Of a stretch of 64,000 nucleotides of DNA, positions 8,292-18,838 are shown in pieces (positions within the stretch are counted from its first letter, which is position 1; every line of letters starts with the position of its first letter). A program made the translations under genes and the position numbers. Source of the DNA: Devosia sp. Root413D1. GTDB taxonomy: Bacteria; Pseudomonadota; Alphaproteobacteria; Rhizobiales; Devosiaceae. Where the stretch lies: positions 248,001 to 312,000 of the forward strand of contig NZ_LMEA01000008.1 in assembly GCF_001425235.1 (NCBI RefSeq), in the 5' to 3' direction. The notes beneath the pieces are model-generated. The model made no database searches. It worked only from the letters and a program-made list of their open reading frames with translations, and was not told where the DNA came from.

Positions 8292-10670
8292 GTGGAGGCC
8301 ACACCGGCAATAGCGATTGCACTCGTCGTGCTGCTGCCCTTCGTGGCGGCAGCGCTGGCGCCGCTCGTCCATCGGCTGGTCGGTGACCTTGCCGGCTGGG
8401 TGGTGGCGCTGGTGCCGGTGGCGGGGTTCATCGCGCTATGGGGGTTGCTCGGCCGGGTGTCCGACGGCGAGATCATCACCATCGCCTGGCCATGGGCGCC
8501 GTCCTGGGGGCTCGAGCTGAGCTTTCTCGTCGACGGTCTGAGCCTCACCTTTGCCCTGACCATTGCCGGCATCGGGGCCTTCATCCTGCTTTATTCGGGC
8601 GCCTACCTGAAGGGGCACAAGCAGGGCCGGTTCCTCGGCTTCCTCCTGGCCTTCATGGGGGCGATGCAGGGGCTGGTGCTGGCCGACAATCTCGTCGCGC
8701 TCTACCTGTTCTGGGAGCTGACCTCGGTTGCTTCGTTCCTGCTGATCGGCTTCGACCACACGCGTCAGGCGGCGCGCCGCGCCGCGATCCAGGCGCTGCT
8801 GGTGACCGGCTTTGGCGGGCTGGCGCTGCTGGCGGCCGGGGTGACGATCTACACCATCTCGGGCGGCTGGGACCTGAGCGCTGCGGGCGACCTCAAGGGC
8901 CACCTCGCCTATCCGTTGCTGGTCGGGCTGGTGCTGCTCGCGGCCTTCACCAAATCGGCGCAACTACCGTTCCATTTCTGGCTGCCCAACGCCATGGAGG
9001 CGCCGACACCGGTTTCGGCCTACCTCCACTCGGCGACCATGGTGCAGGGCGGCGTCTACCTGGTGGCGCGGATGACCCCGCATCTGGGCGGCGAGGCGAT
9101 CTGGAACCTGACGCTGATGGCGTTCGGCGGCGCCACGCTGCTCTGGGGCGCGATCGCGGCGCTGCGGCAGACCGACCTCAAGCAGCTGCTGGCGCAGACG
9201 ACGCTCGCCTCACTCGGCTTGCTGATGCTGCTGCTGGGCGCGGGCACCGAGCTCGCGGTGACTGCGGCGGTGCTCTATTTCATCGCCCACGCCCTCTACA
9301 AGGCCGGGCTGTTCCTCGTCGCCGGGGCGATCGACCACGGGACCGGCACCCGCGACATCACCATGCTCGGCGGTTTGCGCGATCCGATGACGCTGAGCTT
9401 CATCGGCACCATCATGGCCTCGGCCGCGATGTTCGGGCTGCCGCCATTGATCGGCTTCTTCGCCAAGGAAGAAATGTATGCGGCGCTAGCGATCGGACAG
9501 TTTGAGTCGCTGCTGGCGCTTGCTGCGCTCGTGCTGGGCAACGCGCTGCTCGGCGCCATCGGGCTGGCGCTGCTGATCAAGCCCTTCATGGGGCAATTGC
9601 TGCCGACGCCGATCGAGCCACACGAGGCGCCGGTGGCGATGCTGGCGGGACCGCTAGTCATGGGCGTCCTGGGAATTTTCCTCGGCTTCGTGCCGACACT
9701 GGCTGGGCAACTGGCGGTCGCACCGGCGACCTCGGCGATCCTCGGTGTCCCCGTCGAGACGCACCTGAAGTTCGGCGTCGACCTCTTGGGGCCGGCGTTC
9801 TGGCTTTCGGTCGCCACCTGGGTGCTGGCCATCGGGCTATTCCTCAGGCTCGATCTGGCACGGTCGCTGTTGCGGCGCACCGCAACGGCGATCGGCTGGA
9901 GCTTCGATATCGGCTTCGACTGGGTGTATTTCGGCATCGTGCGTGTCGCCGGGGCAGTGACGCGGCTGCTGCACCACGGGCGGCTGGAACTCTACCTGTT
10001 TTTGGTGTTCGTCCTGCTGGTGGTCGCGGCGATCGGGCCGCTCTGGCTGCTGGACGGGCTGCCACGCGGGCCGCAGACGCTCGATCTCCGGTTCTATGAA
10101 TGGGGGCTGGTCGGGCTCGCGGTGCTCGGCGTCGTGACCGTGGTCTATGCGCGCAGCCGCCTCTTCGCCATCCTGGCGCTCGGGGTGCAGGGCCTGGCGG
10201 TGGCGCTGCTCTACCTGGTGTTCGGCGCGCCGGACCTGAGCTTCACCCAGTTCATGGTCGAAATCCTCAGTGTGGTGATCCTGGCGCTGGTGATGATCCG
10301 GCTCGATCTCGATACCGCCGACCGGCGGCCGCTCGAGGATTGGGCCCGTGACGGCGGCGTGGCGCTGCTCGGCGGCGTCGCCGTGACCATGCTGCTCTGG
10401 GCGGTGATCGAGGGGCCGTTCGATTTGAGGCTCTCGACCTTTTTCAACGCGCATAGCGTGCCGATCGCGCATGGGCACAATGTCGTCAATGTCATCCTCG
10501 TCGACTTCCGCGGGCTGGATACGCTGGGTGAAATCTCTGTGGTGATGACCGCGGGCATCGCCATCCTGGCTTTGATCCGCGGCGCCAGGCGGCAGAAGCC
10601 TGTCGAGGTCGCACCGGTCGAGCCTGGGCCTCAGCCGAAGCGCCGCGCGGCGCGAAAGGCTGTGGCATGA
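8292..10670 (+). CDS. mrpA: Mrp Na+(K+)/H+ antiporter subunit A
   Basis: 792 residues from a GTG start. It is the large subunit of the multi-subunit cation/proton antiporter, homologous to NuoL of complex I. The central proton-conducting region carries [20 protein letters not shown] and many transmembrane helices; the C-terminal third (about 600-770) holds the MrpA-specific region related to the MbhD/MbhE subunits ([21 protein letters not shown]). Subunit B is encoded separately, so this is a group 1 operon rather than a fused phaAB type. Its stop overlaps the mrpB start (ATGA). Confidence 0.95.
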   Translation: MEATPAIAIALVVLLPFVAAALAPLVHRLVGDLAGWVVALVPVAGFIALWGLLGRVSDGEIITIAWPWAPSWGLELSFLVDGLSLTFALTIAGIGAFILLYSGAYLKGHKQGRFLGFLLAFMGAMQGLVLADNLVALYLFWELTSVASFLLIGFDHTRQAARRAAIQALLVTGFGGLALLAAGVTIYTISGGWDLSAAGDLKGHLAYPLLVGLVLLAAFTKSAQLPFHFWLPNAMEAPTPVSAYLHSATMVQGGVYLVARMTPHLGGEAIWNLTLMAFGGATLLWGAIAALRQTDLKQLLAQTTLASLGLLMLLLGAGTELAVTAAVLYFIAHALYKAGLFLVAGAIDHGTGTRDITMLGGLRDPMTLSFIGTIMASAAMFGLPPLIGFFAKEEMYAALAIGQFESLLALAALVLGNALLGAIGLALLIKPFMGQLLPTPIEPHEAPVAMLAGPLVMGVLGIFLGFVPTLAGQLAVAPATSAILGVPVETHLKFGVDLLGPAFWLSVATWVLAIGLFLRLDLARSLLRRTATAIGWSFDIGFDWVYFGIVRVAGAVTRLLHHGRLELYLFLVFVLLVVAAIGPLWLLDGLPRGPQTLDLRFYEWGLVGLAVLGVVTVVYARSRLFAILALGVQGLAVALLYLVFGAPDLSFTQFMVEILSVVILALVMIRLDLDTADRRPLEDWARDGGVALLGGVAVTMLLWAVIEGPFDLRLSTFFNAHSVPIAHGHNVVNVILVDFRGLDTLGEISVVMTAGIAILALIRGARRQKPVEVAPVEPGPQPKRRAARKAVA

Positions 10671-11088
10671 ACTCGCTGATCTTCCGCACCATCGCACCGC
10701 TGCTGGTTGCCGTGATGCTGGTGTTCTCGGTGTTCGTGCTGCTGCGCGGCCACAACGAGCCGGGCGGCGGCTTCATCGGCGGGCTGATCGCTGCATCGGC
10801 GCTGACCATCTACGGCATGGCGATGGGCGCCGGTGCGGCGCGCACCGCGTTGCAGTTGCATCCGCTCGCCTATGCCGGGTTCGGCGTGGCGCTCGCGGCA
10901 CTGGCGGGAGCGCTGTCGATCGTGTTCGACGTGCCGTTCCTCACCGGGCTCTGGACCATCTTCGAGTTCGACGAGGTGGAGGTGGCGATCTCTACCCCGA
11001 TGGTGTTCGATATCGGCGTCTACTTCGTCGTCTTCGGCACCATCGCCGCGGTGGCGCTGGCGCTCGAGGACGAGGAAGGGGGCGCCTG

Positions 11089-11089
<1 letters not shown>
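10667..11089 (+). CDS. mrpB: Mrp antiporter subunit B
   Basis: 140 residues with four hydrophobic segments and the MnhB signature [18 protein letters not shown] (about 25-42). Inner-membrane subunit of the Mrp complex. The start overlaps the mrpA stop by four bases, and the stop shares one base with the mrpC start (TGATG), so translation is coupled on both sides. Confidence 0.95.
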
Positions 11090-11465
<376 letters not shown>

Positions 11466-11466
<1 letters not shown>

Positions 11467-13039
11467 TGAGCGGCGCGATGCAGGATTTCGCCACGCATCC
11501 GACCGACTGGCTGGTGATTCTGCCGGTGGTGTTGGCGCTGCTCGGCGGCGCCGTGCTGCTGATGCTGCGCGAGGCGCGGGAGGCGCAGTTCTGGCTGGCG
11601 CTCAGCATCGTCGCGGTGATCTTCGTCTCGGACATCGCATTGGCGCTCAGGGTGAGCGAGACGGGACCGGTGGCGATGACCATGGGGCGCTGGCTGCCGC
11701 CCTTCGGCATCAGCTTCGTCGCCGATCTGACCAGTGCGGTGTTCGCGCTGGCGGCAGCCGGGGTGACGTTGCTGCTGCTGGTTTACCTGCGGATGGACAT
11801 GCCCGACCGGGCACGGCGCGATGGGGTCTACCCGCTGATCCTCCTGCTGCTTGCTGGTGTCAGCGGCTCGTTCCTCACCGGCGACCTGTTCAACCTCTAT
11901 GTCTGGTTCGAGGTGATGCTGATCTCGAGCTTCGGGCTGATGGTCTTGGGCGGACGCAACATCCAGCTCGACGGCACGGTGAAATACGGCTTCCTCAATT
12001 TCCTCGCCACCAGCTTCTTCCTCGCCGCGCTCGGGCTGCTCTATGGCACGCTGGGGACACTCAACATGGCCGACATCGTTGGCCGTGCCGGGGCAGCCAA
12101 CCCGGCGGTGCTGGCCTCGATCGCGGCGCTGCTGTTGCTGGCCTTCGGCATGAAGGCGGCGGCGTTTCCGGTGAATGCCTGGTTGCCCGCCAGCTACCAC
12201 GCACCGCCGCCGGCAATCTCGGCGCTGATGGCGGGACTGCTGACCAAGGTGGGCGTCTACGCCCTACTGCGCGCCCTGGTGATGCTGCTGCCGGCAAGCC
12301 GCGAGGTGCTCGAGCCGGTGCTGGCGCTGGTGGCGATCAGTACGCTGATCCTCGGACCACTCGGGGCGATCGCCGAGACCAATCTCCGGCGGGCGCTCGG
12401 CTTCCTGGTGATCGGCGGCATCGGCGCCACCATTGCCGGGGCGGCGCTTGGCAATGCGGCAGGGCTGGCGGGCTCGGCGACTTATGTGCTGCACGCCATG
12501 CTGACCATCACCGCGCTCTATCTCGTTGCCGGGCTGCTCGAGGCGATGACCGGCGAGACCGATACGCGTCGAATGGGCGGCATCTATGCGGCGGCCTCGC
12601 TGCCCTCGCTGCTGTTCTTCGTCTTGATGCTGGCGGTGGCGGGCGTCCCGCCATTCCTCGGCTTCTGGCCGAAACTGCTGCTGGTGCAGGGCGGCATCGA
12701 GGGCTGGGGCTTTGGCCGCGATGGCTGGGGCCTGGCACTGTGGCTCGCGGTGCTCGGCAACGCGCTCCTGACCCTGATCGCCGTCAGCCGGCTCTGGGCC
12801 CACATCTTCTGGCGCGCCGGGCATGAGGCGGCAACGACCGAGGCCCCGAACCCCGACCTGAAGCCGCTCAGCCCTCAGGTGCGCTGGCTCGGGCTTGGCT
12901 CGGCCGGTGTGCTGACGCTCGTCGTGCTGCTGCTTGGGCTGTGGCCGGAGCCGCTGCTTGGCTTCGGCAAGGAGGCTGCGGCCGGGCTGCTTCGGCCGGC
13001 CAACTACGTCGTCGCCACCGGCCTCGAGGGAGCCGCGCC

Positions 13040-13043
<4 letters not shown>
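11466..13043 (+). CDS. mrpD: Mrp antiporter subunit D
   Basis: 525 residues from the ATG at 11466 ([15 protein letters not shown]); the frame is open further upstream but overlaps mrpB and mrpC, so this coupled start is chosen. A NuoN/NuoM-like proton-conducting subunit with about 14 transmembrane helices. Family motifs seen: [20 protein letters not shown], the charged [20 protein letters not shown] loop, and [15 protein letters not shown]. The MrpA and MrpD modules are thought to form the two ion paths. Confidence 0.95.
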
Positions 13044-13515
<472 letters not shown>

Positions 13516-13519
<4 letters not shown>

Positions 13520-13818
13520 GCGGCGCGGCCGTATTGCAGCTGGCGAGCCAGATCGCGCTCGGGCTGTTGCTGGTCGGCATGCTGCTGGCGGTGATTCGCC
13601 TGATCCGCGGCCCCAATCTCGGGGACCGTATCCTGGCGCTCGATATGATCGGCGTGCTCGCTGTGGGCTTTATCGGCGGCGTCGCCGTGCTGACCGGGTT
13701 CTCACTCTATATCGACATTGCCATCGCGCTGGCTCTCGTCAGCTTCCTCGCGACCGTGGCGCTGGCCCGTTATCTGATGAGCCGGGCGGCGCGCCGCAGC
13801 AGGGAGGCCGAGCAATGA
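13516..13818 (+). CDS. mrpF: Mrp antiporter subunit F
   Basis: 100 residues with three transmembrane helices; [19 protein letters not shown] is the MnhF signature. The start overlaps mrpE by four bases and the stop overlaps mrpG by four. Characterised Mrp F subunits (PhaF) have been linked to efflux of cations or bile salts. Inner membrane. Confidence 0.94.
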
Positions 13819-14141
13819 TCCTCGAGCTCACACAATACCTTGCCGCCTTGCTGGTGCTTGCCGGCGCGTTGTTCAGCCTGATCGCGGCGATCGGAGTATT
13901 GCGACTGCCCGACCTCTACACGCGGCTGCATGCAGCGTCGAAGGCAGGTGCAATTGGAGCCGGTTTGATCCTGCTTGCGGTCGCAGTGGCATCGTTCGAC
14001 GGCGCCGTGGTGCTGCGTGCTTTGCTGGGGATAGTGTTCCTGCTGCTCTCTACACCAATTGCCGCCCACTTGCTGGCGCGTGCGGCATATCGCTGCGGCG
14101 AGGCGCCGACCGCTGCGACGACTGTGGACGATTTGAAGTGA
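13815..14141 (+). CDS. mrpG: Mrp antiporter subunit G
   Basis: 108 residues. Three helices, with [20 protein letters not shown] as the MnhG signature. It is the last gene of the seven-gene antiporter operon, which exchanges cytosolic Na+ or K+ for protons in alkaline or saline conditions. No terminator with a T-tract is seen in the gap before mucR. Confidence 0.94.
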   Translation: MILELTQYLAALLVLAGALFSLIAAIGVLRLPDLYTRLHAASKAGAIGAGLILLAVAVASFDGAVVLRALLGIVFLLLSTPIAAHLLARAAYRCGEAPTAATTVDDLK

Positions 14142-14224
14142 AACACTTTGGCAACTGCACATTATTGCCGCAAATCAAAGGTTATACACATAGACGACAG
14201 TTGCTATTGCATTCGCAGTGCAGC

Positions 14225-14238
14225 GGTTCTATTGAACC
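14225..14238. promoter_or_regulatory. Small inverted repeat in the mucR upstream region
   Basis: GGTTC-TATT-GAACC lies 58 bp before the mucR start, in a 154-bp stretch clearly richer in A and T than its surroundings. MucR/Ros proteins repress their own genes by binding AT-rich upstream DNA, so this region is the likely autoregulatory site; the exact boxes are not resolved. Confidence 0.3.
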
Positions 14239-14295
14239 AGTCCAGGGCAAGGCTGCCACCTCTTCGCCCTGACATACCGCAGAAAAGGACCCGAA

Positions 14296-14718
14296 ATGAC
14301 CGATATCATCAGCGGCAATGCCGCGGCTGACAACGATCTCATCGATCTGAGCGCTGACATCGTCTCCGCTTATGTTAGCCACAATGCTCTCAGCGTTACC
14401 GACCTGCCCAAGCTGATTGCTGACGTGCATGCTGCCCTCCGGAATCTCCAGTCTCCCGTCGCGGCCGAGCCGGCCGAGGAATTGAAGCCGGCCGTCCCGG
14501 TTCGCAAGTCCGTCGCCCCGGACTTCATCATCTGTCTCGAGGACGGCAAGAAGTTCAAGTCGCTGAAGCGGCACCTGCGTACCCACTACAATCTCTCGCC
14601 GGAAGAGTACCGCGAGAAGTGGGGCCTGCCGGCCGACTACCCGATGGTTGCTCCGAACTACTCGGCAACCCGCTCGCGCCTCGCCAAGGACAATGGCCTG
14701 GGCCGCAAGGCCGCCTGA
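14296..14718 (+). CDS. mucR: MucR/Ros-family zinc-finger regulator
   Basis: 140 residues. The prokaryotic zinc finger follows the Ros pattern C-x2-D-x9-H-x3-H: C80, D83, H93 and H97 (CLEDGKKFKSLKRHLRTH). It is followed by the family-typical LSPEEYREKWGLPADYPMVAPNY split across 100-122. The N-terminal helices (1-55) match the oligomerisation region of MucR. MucR proteins act as nucleoid-associated, H-NS-like repressors of surface polysaccharide, motility and virulence genes in Rhizobiales. A GGACCC sequence precedes the ATG. Confidence 0.96.
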   Translation: MTDIISGNAAADNDLIDLSADIVSAYVSHNALSVTDLPKLIADVHAALRNLQSPVAAEPAEELKPAVPVRKSVAPDFIICLEDGKKFKSLKRHLRTHYNLSPEEYREKWGLPADYPMVAPNYSATRSRLAKDNGLGRKAA

Positions 14719-14743
14719 TCGACTTCGATCGATCGACTAACTC

Positions 14744-14769
14744 GTGGCCGCTCCGCAAGGGGCGGCCAC
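14744..14769. terminator. Hairpin between mucR and the convergent gene
   Basis: GTGGCCGC (14744-14751) and GCGGCCAC (14762-14769) form an 8-bp stem with a 10-nt loop, 25 bp after the mucR stop and about 50 bp before the end of the convergent gene. The downstream T content is modest (ACTGCTTTG), so termination efficiency is uncertain. Confidence 0.5.
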
Positions 14770-14820
14770 ACTGCTTTGTGGACCTGCTTGTGCCAGGATG
14801 CCGGCGGGGGCCGGTACAGC

Positions 14821-15315
14821 TCAGCCGCAGCGGTCGAGCACGCGCTTGATGGCGGCCGAAGAGCCTTTGGCGCCAAACGTGTTGCTGTCGAACACTTCGA
14901 GCCCGCCCTGCGACTTGCTGCGGACATAGGCAATGCGGATCGTCGCCTTCGCCCCCTGGGCGATGCGCGCCCACTGCCGGGCCACCGGACCACGGACGAT
15001 CATCGAGGTGCCGTCGCTGTGGATGAGCGGGATCTCCTGCGCAAAGCTGCTGCCGCCGGCAGCCGAAACGCCGGCACCCTCGGCGGGATCCGGGGTGATG
15101 GCCAGGTTCATCGAGCTGGCGCCGGCGACCTGCCGATGCGGCGAGCGCACCCAAAAGCCCATCGCCAGGTCGCCGCCGCGGCAGGCGAACTGGAACTGTG
15201 CGCTGCCATTGTCGAGATAGGCGATCGGCACGCTGCCATCCTCGTAGGTCCATTCTGCCGCACCGGCCGTCGTCGCCAGCGCCAACACGAGAAAAGCTGA
15301 AATCACCCTGAGCAT
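14821..15315 (-). CDS. Small secreted protein of unknown function
   Basis: 164 residues from the ATG at 15315 (MLRVISAFLVLALATT), chosen because GGGG lies 6 bp upstream; an ATG two codons earlier is too close to that site. A signal peptide is evident, with cleavage near AGAA before EW. The mature part has two cysteines (ACRGGD and a C-terminal DRCG), which could form a disulfide in the periplasm, and no domain I recognise. It shares the intergenic region before the GST gene only loosely. Function unknown. Confidence 0.75.
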   Translation of the reverse strand: MLRVISAFLVLALATTAGAAEWTYEDGSVPIAYLDNGSAQFQFACRGGDLAMGFWVRSPHRQVAGASSMNLAITPDPAEGAGVSAAGGSSFAQEIPLIHSDGTSMIVRGPVARQWARIAQGAKATIRIAYVRSKSQGGLEVFDSNTFGAKGSSAAIKRVLDRCG

Positions 15316-15412
15316 GCACATCCCCGTCAAAGACGGCGGACCGTAGTCGCAGAGCGGCGCCGCTCGCAAGCGATGCCGCGATCAAGGTGTGGAGAGCAGC
15401 GTCGACGCCCCT

Positions 15413-16069
15413 CTAGGCCGCCGCCGTCTGGCTGTCGGCGAACACCGCATACTGCGCCGAATAGGCGCGCTGGAAGGCCGGACGCGCCTTGCCGCGAGCG
15501 ACATAAGCGGTGAGGTTCGGATGCTCGGCCAGCAGGTCCGAGCCCTCGAGCCGGCGCAGTACGCCGACCATCACCAGGTCGCCGGCGCTGAACGCGCCAT
15601 CGAGCCAGTCGGCATCGCCGAGCCGCTGCGACAGGTCGCTCAGCCGGTCCCGGATGCGCCCGTCGACAGTCGCCAAGTGCTCCCCGTACCAGGGCTTATC
15701 ACCTTCGAGATACTCCGCCGCTTCGCGATCGACGATCGGCGGCTCAATGGTGGCGAGCGCGGCGAATATCCAGGTGATGGCGCGGGCCCGCGCCGCGGGG
15801 TCATTCGGCAGCAGGCCCCGATGCAACGCTGCGATGTGGAAGACGATGGCGCCGGACTCGAACAGGGTGACCTCACCATCCTCATAGGTCGGGATCTGCC
15901 CGAACGGCTGCAGCGCACGGTGCGCCGGCTGCTTCATCTCGGCGAACGACACGAGGCGCACGTCATAGGGCTGGCCAACCTCTTCGAGCGCCCAGCGCAC
16001 GCGCATGTCGCGCGCCTGTCCCTGGCCGCCATCAGGGGAGGTCGCAAAAGCCGTAATCGTCGGGATCAT
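15413..16069 (-). CDS. Glutathione S-transferase family protein
   Basis: 218 residues. A thioredoxin-like N-terminal domain is present: ARDMRVRWALEEVGQPYDVR for helix 1 and strand 2, the cis-proline loop QPFGQIPTYEDG, and LFESGAIVFHIA as the glutathione-binding ESxAI motif. A helical C-terminal domain with GAFSAGDLVMVGVLRRL follows. Likely a cytosolic detoxification enzyme. The upstream methyltransferase reads the same way 101 bp away, and the pair may share a transcript starting near the Rrf2 operator. Confidence 0.92.
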   Translation of the reverse strand: MIPTITAFATSPDGGQGQARDMRVRWALEEVGQPYDVRLVSFAEMKQPAHRALQPFGQIPTYEDGEVTLFESGAIVFHIAALHRGLLPNDPAARARAITWIFAALATIEPPIVDREAAEYLEGDKPWYGEHLATVDGRIRDRLSDLSQRLGDADWLDGAFSAGDLVMVGVLRRLEGSDLLAEHPNLTAYVARGKARPAFQRAYSAQYAVFADSQTAAA

Positions 16070-16170
16070 CAGTGAGCTCCGGTGTTTGCTTCGGCCGGCC
16101 AATCCAGCCATCATTTCTAGTCGAAGCCCCGGAGCGGGATTCGACATGGTGCGAACAGTTTTTTTGATCC

Positions 16171-16845
16171 TTACGCTGCGTAAGCGATCCAGCCCCTGAA
16201 GCTGAGGCCGGCGAAGAACAGGCTGATCCGGTCGAAACCGGCCTCGCGCAACATCTGCTCGTCCTCTCCAGGCGAGAGGATGGTCAGCCGGGTGCCGATG
16301 GCCTCCCGTGCGGCTTCGAGATGCGCGGGATCGATGCCACGCGGCGCGCCATAGGCCGCATGCCGGGCGATCCATTGCGAGCGCTCCGGCTCGGACTGCG
16401 GGAAGCTGATGTGCACCAACGCCAGCGGCGCGCCGGGCTTCAGCCGCCGATGCAGTTGCCGGAGCGTCGCACGCCGTTCGTCGATCGGGATGAAGTGGAA
16501 GGTGAGCAGGCTCGTCGCCGCGTCGAACGGACCGGACGGCGCCGCGTCGATCACCCCCCGGTGCAGCAGCACGCGCGCCCCGTACGGGACGATCGTCTCC
16601 TCGGCCAGCGCCAGCATGTCGGGCGATGGGTCGACCCCATCGAACAGCCAGCCCGGCTGGGCTTCGGCCAGCGCCCTGAGTTCGAGGCCGCCGCCCGCGC
16701 CATGCACCAGGACTCTGCCAGTGGCGGGAACGTGCTCGGCCAGCAGCATCTCCACCATGCGGTGCAGGCTCGCGAAGCCGGGGACCTGACGCGGCGGGCC
16801 GTCCAGATAACCGCGGTGGCGAAGGGGAGTGTATGCGCCGCTCAT
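16171..16845 (-). CDS. Class I SAM-dependent methyltransferase
   Basis: 224 residues from the ATG at 16845 (MSGAYTPLRHRGYLDGPP), which has GGAGCCACC directly upstream. Motif I is VLVHGAGGGLELRAL (45-59) and motif II is FDGVDPSPDMLALAEE, the acidic residue binding the ribose of S-adenosylmethionine. Later motifs FDAATSLLTFHFIP and LKPGAPLALVHI are typical of the class. The substrate is not evident. It is divergent from an Rrf2-type regulator with a palindromic operator between them. Confidence 0.9.
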   Translation of the reverse strand: MSGAYTPLRHRGYLDGPPRQVPGFASLHRMVEMLLAEHVPATGRVLVHGAGGGLELRALAEAQPGWLFDGVDPSPDMLALAEETIVPYGARVLLHRGVIDAAPSGPFDAATSLLTFHFIPIDERRATLRQLHRRLKPGAPLALVHISFPQSEPERSQWIARHAAYGAPRGIDPAHLEAAREAIGTRLTILSPGEDEQMLREAGFDRISLFFAGLSFRGWIAYAA

Positions 16846-16895
16846 GGTGGCTCCTGATGCGCTCGGCGAGCGTGGACATCGTCTCGCAATATCAT

Positions 16896-16912
16896 GTATC
16901 ATTTGTTGATAC
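16896..16912. promoter_or_regulatory. Putative Rrf2-type operator
   Basis: GTATCA-TTTGT-TGATAC is a perfect 6-bp inverted repeat with a 5-bp spacer, in the 134-bp gap between the divergent methyltransferase and Rrf2 genes. It resembles the GATAC-type palindromes bound by several Rrf2 regulators. Its AT-rich context also suits overlapping promoters. Direct binding is inferred. Confidence 0.6.
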
Positions 16913-16979
16913 GAAAGATTGAAGCGACGGTCAACCCACTCCGGTTGACAGGGGCGAGTGCAGGTTTCAGGACAGCTGG

Positions 16980-17423
16980 ATGAACAAGGACACGCGACTT
17001 TCCGGGGTTTTGCACGTGCTGCTGCATTTGGGGCAGGTGAGCGTTCCGCTGACCTCGGAGGTGCTGGCCACGACCATGGGGACCAACCCCGCCATTTTTC
17101 GGCGCACCATGGCCGGGCTGCGCGAGGCCGGGCATGTGCATTCCGGCAAGGGCCATGGTGGCGGCTGGCTGCTGGCGCGGCCGCTGCGCGAGATCACCCT
17201 GCTCGACGTCTACCTGGCCCTCGGCCGTCCGACGCTGTTCGCCTTCGGCAACCGCAGCGATAACCCCGGGTGCAAGGTCGAGCAGGCGGTGAACGATGCG
17301 CTGGGGGATACGATGGCCGAGGCGGAGGCGTTGTTCGTCGAGCGTTTCGGCGCCATCACCCTCGATCAGTTGATGCCGTCGCGCGCTTCGGCGCTGGCCG
17401 TGCACCAGCACGCGCACGACTAG
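16980..17423 (+). CDS. Rrf2-family transcriptional regulator without an Fe-S cysteine triad
   Basis: 147 residues. Winged helix-turn-helix with [20 protein letters not shown] as the recognition region and [15 protein letters not shown] as the wing. IscR and NsrR hold an Fe-S cluster with three cysteines; here only C98 is present in the region ([11 protein letters not shown]), so a classical cluster is unlikely, and a thiol-sensing YwnA/HypR-like role is more plausible. The C-terminus has histidines (HQHAHD). It probably represses the divergent methyltransferase (and GST). It ends 2 bp from a convergent acetyltransferase gene. Confidence 0.88.
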   Translation: MNKDTRLSGVLHVLLHLGQVSVPLTSEVLATTMGTNPAIFRRTMAGLREAGHVHSGKGHGGGWLLARPLREITLLDVYLALGRPTLFAFGNRSDNPGCKVEQAVNDALGDTMAEAEALFVERFGAITLDQLMPSRASALAVHQHAHD

Positions 17424-17425
17424 GC

Positions 17426-18376
17426 TCAACCCGCGTCGGTCAGTACCAGGTGTTCTTCAACGATGCGGAAGCCGGCGCGGGCGAAGGCCTTCGCCATGGG
17501 CACGTTGGCAAAGTCGGTGTCGGCACCAATGGACTCGCCGGGGGCGGCTTCGCTGAGGCGCCACGTCATCTCGGCGAGCAGGTCGTCGACATAGCCGCGG
17601 CCGCGCTGCGCCGGGACGACGCCAATGTAGCCGATGGTCGGTTGGCTGTAGTTGCGCGCCGGGACGATCAGGCCGACGAGCTTGCCGGATTTCGTGTGGG
17701 CCAGCTGCCACCAGTCGCGCGGCGAGGGGAACCAGTGGAGATCGGCGAGCTGCAGTTCCGCTGCGCGCTCGATGCCGTGGACGGCAACGGCATGACGGTC
17801 GTGGGCGTCGAGCGTGCCGACCAGCAATTGCTTGAGCACGGCCAGAACCTGCGCGTCATCGGCGGGGCGAAACTCCAGCCGCTCGCTGCGCGCTCGCGGC
17901 CCGTCGCGCTCGGCCGACCAGTGATAGGTGAAGCGCTCGACGAACGGCGTCATCCCGGCGCTCTGCGCGCTCGCGAGGCGAGCCTCACCGGCAGACCGCA
18001 ACGCCGAGTCGTCGCGCCAGCCGGGCGGCATGAACAGGTGGTAGTCCGGGCGCTTGCCCTCAGCGTTGCGGATCGTCAGGTGGGCGGCGCGCAGCAGCGC
18101 AGTGCCCAGCTCAACCTGCTGCGGCCCCGGCTCTGCCTCGAGCCAGTCGAGCGACACCGGACGCTTGTCCTCACGTCCAGCCCAGAAGCAGGCCCGGGCG
18201 ACGACGACGCCATCGCGAAGCGCCACCCAGGTGTGTTCGGGCCGGTACTGGTTCGAGGCGAGCAGGGCCTCATAGTCGCGGGCCGTCTCCCACATGCCGG
18301 GCTGGCGCGCGAATGGGTAGGAGAGAAAGAGCTCGGTCTCACCGGGCCGTAGCGGGCGAATGATGAGCTCTGGCAT
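17426..18376 (-). CDS. GNAT-family N-acetyltransferase
   Basis: 316 residues, longer than a single GNAT domain. The C-terminal half has the acetyl-CoA signature: YIGVVPAQRGRGYVDDLL (about 246-263) followed by MAKAFARAGFRIVEEHLVL. The N-terminal half (1-150) has GNAT-like beta strands (VALRDGVVVARACFW), suggesting a degenerate second domain. Substrate unknown. It lies 6 bp after sufE on the same strand and is probably cotranscribed with it. Confidence 0.88.
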   Translation of the reverse strand: MPELIIRPLRPGETELFLSYPFARQPGMWETARDYEALLASNQYRPEHTWVALRDGVVVARACFWAGREDKRPVSLDWLEAEPGPQQVELGTALLRAAHLTIRNAEGKRPDYHLFMPPGWRDDSALRSAGEARLASAQSAGMTPFVERFTYHWSAERDGPRARSERLEFRPADDAQVLAVLKQLLVGTLDAHDRHAVAVHGIERAAELQLADLHWFPSPRDWWQLAHTKSGKLVGLIVPARNYSQPTIGYIGVVPAQRGRGYVDDLLAEMTWRLSEAAPGESIGADTDFANVPMAKAFARAGFRIVEEHLVLTDAG

Positions 18377-18382
18377 CGTGAC

Positions 18383-18802
18383 TCAGGCCGCCGTCAGCGA
18401 CCGCGCTTCGCTGCGCATCCGGTTGACCATGGCGACGAGGCCGTTGGAGCGCTGCGTGGTGAGGTGCTCGCGCAGCCCCAGTTCGTCGAAGATGGCGATG
18501 GCGTCGGTTTCGGCGATCTCGCGGGCGGGGCGGCCGGAATAGAGCGCAATCAGCACGGCGACGAGGCCGCGCACGATCATCGCATCGGATTCGCCGCGGT
18601 ATTCGAGGTGAGCGCCATTGTGGTTGGAGACCAGCCAGACCTGCGAGGTGCAGCCATGCACCTTGTTCTCAGCGTTCTTCTCGCTCTCGGCGAGCGGCGG
18701 CAGCGCCTGCCCAAGCTCGATGATGTAGCGGTAGCGGTCTTCCCAGTCGTCAAGGAAGCTGAGGTTTTCGGCGATCTCGGCAAAGGCGGCAGGATGAGTC
18801 AT
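18383..18802 (-). CDS. sufE: SufE family sulfur acceptor
   Basis: 139 residues, usual length. SufE accepts sulfane sulfur from the cysteine desulfurase SufS for Fe-S cluster assembly in the cytosol. The active cysteine C51 lies in NKVHGCTSQVWLV, and the SDAMIVRGLVAVLIALYSGR segment is conserved in the family. No suf partners are nearby, which is common in Rhizobiales. Followed closely by the GNAT gene. Confidence 0.95.
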   Translation of the reverse strand: MTHPAAFAEIAENLSFLDDWEDRYRYIIELGQALPPLAESEKNAENKVHGCTSQVWLVSNHNGAHLEYRGESDAMIVRGLVAVLIALYSGRPAREIAETDAIAIFDELGLREHLTTQRSNGLVAMVNRMRSEARSLTAA

Positions 18803-18838
18803 GTCCGATAGATAGGCGATTAGCGGCCGAGATTGAAG

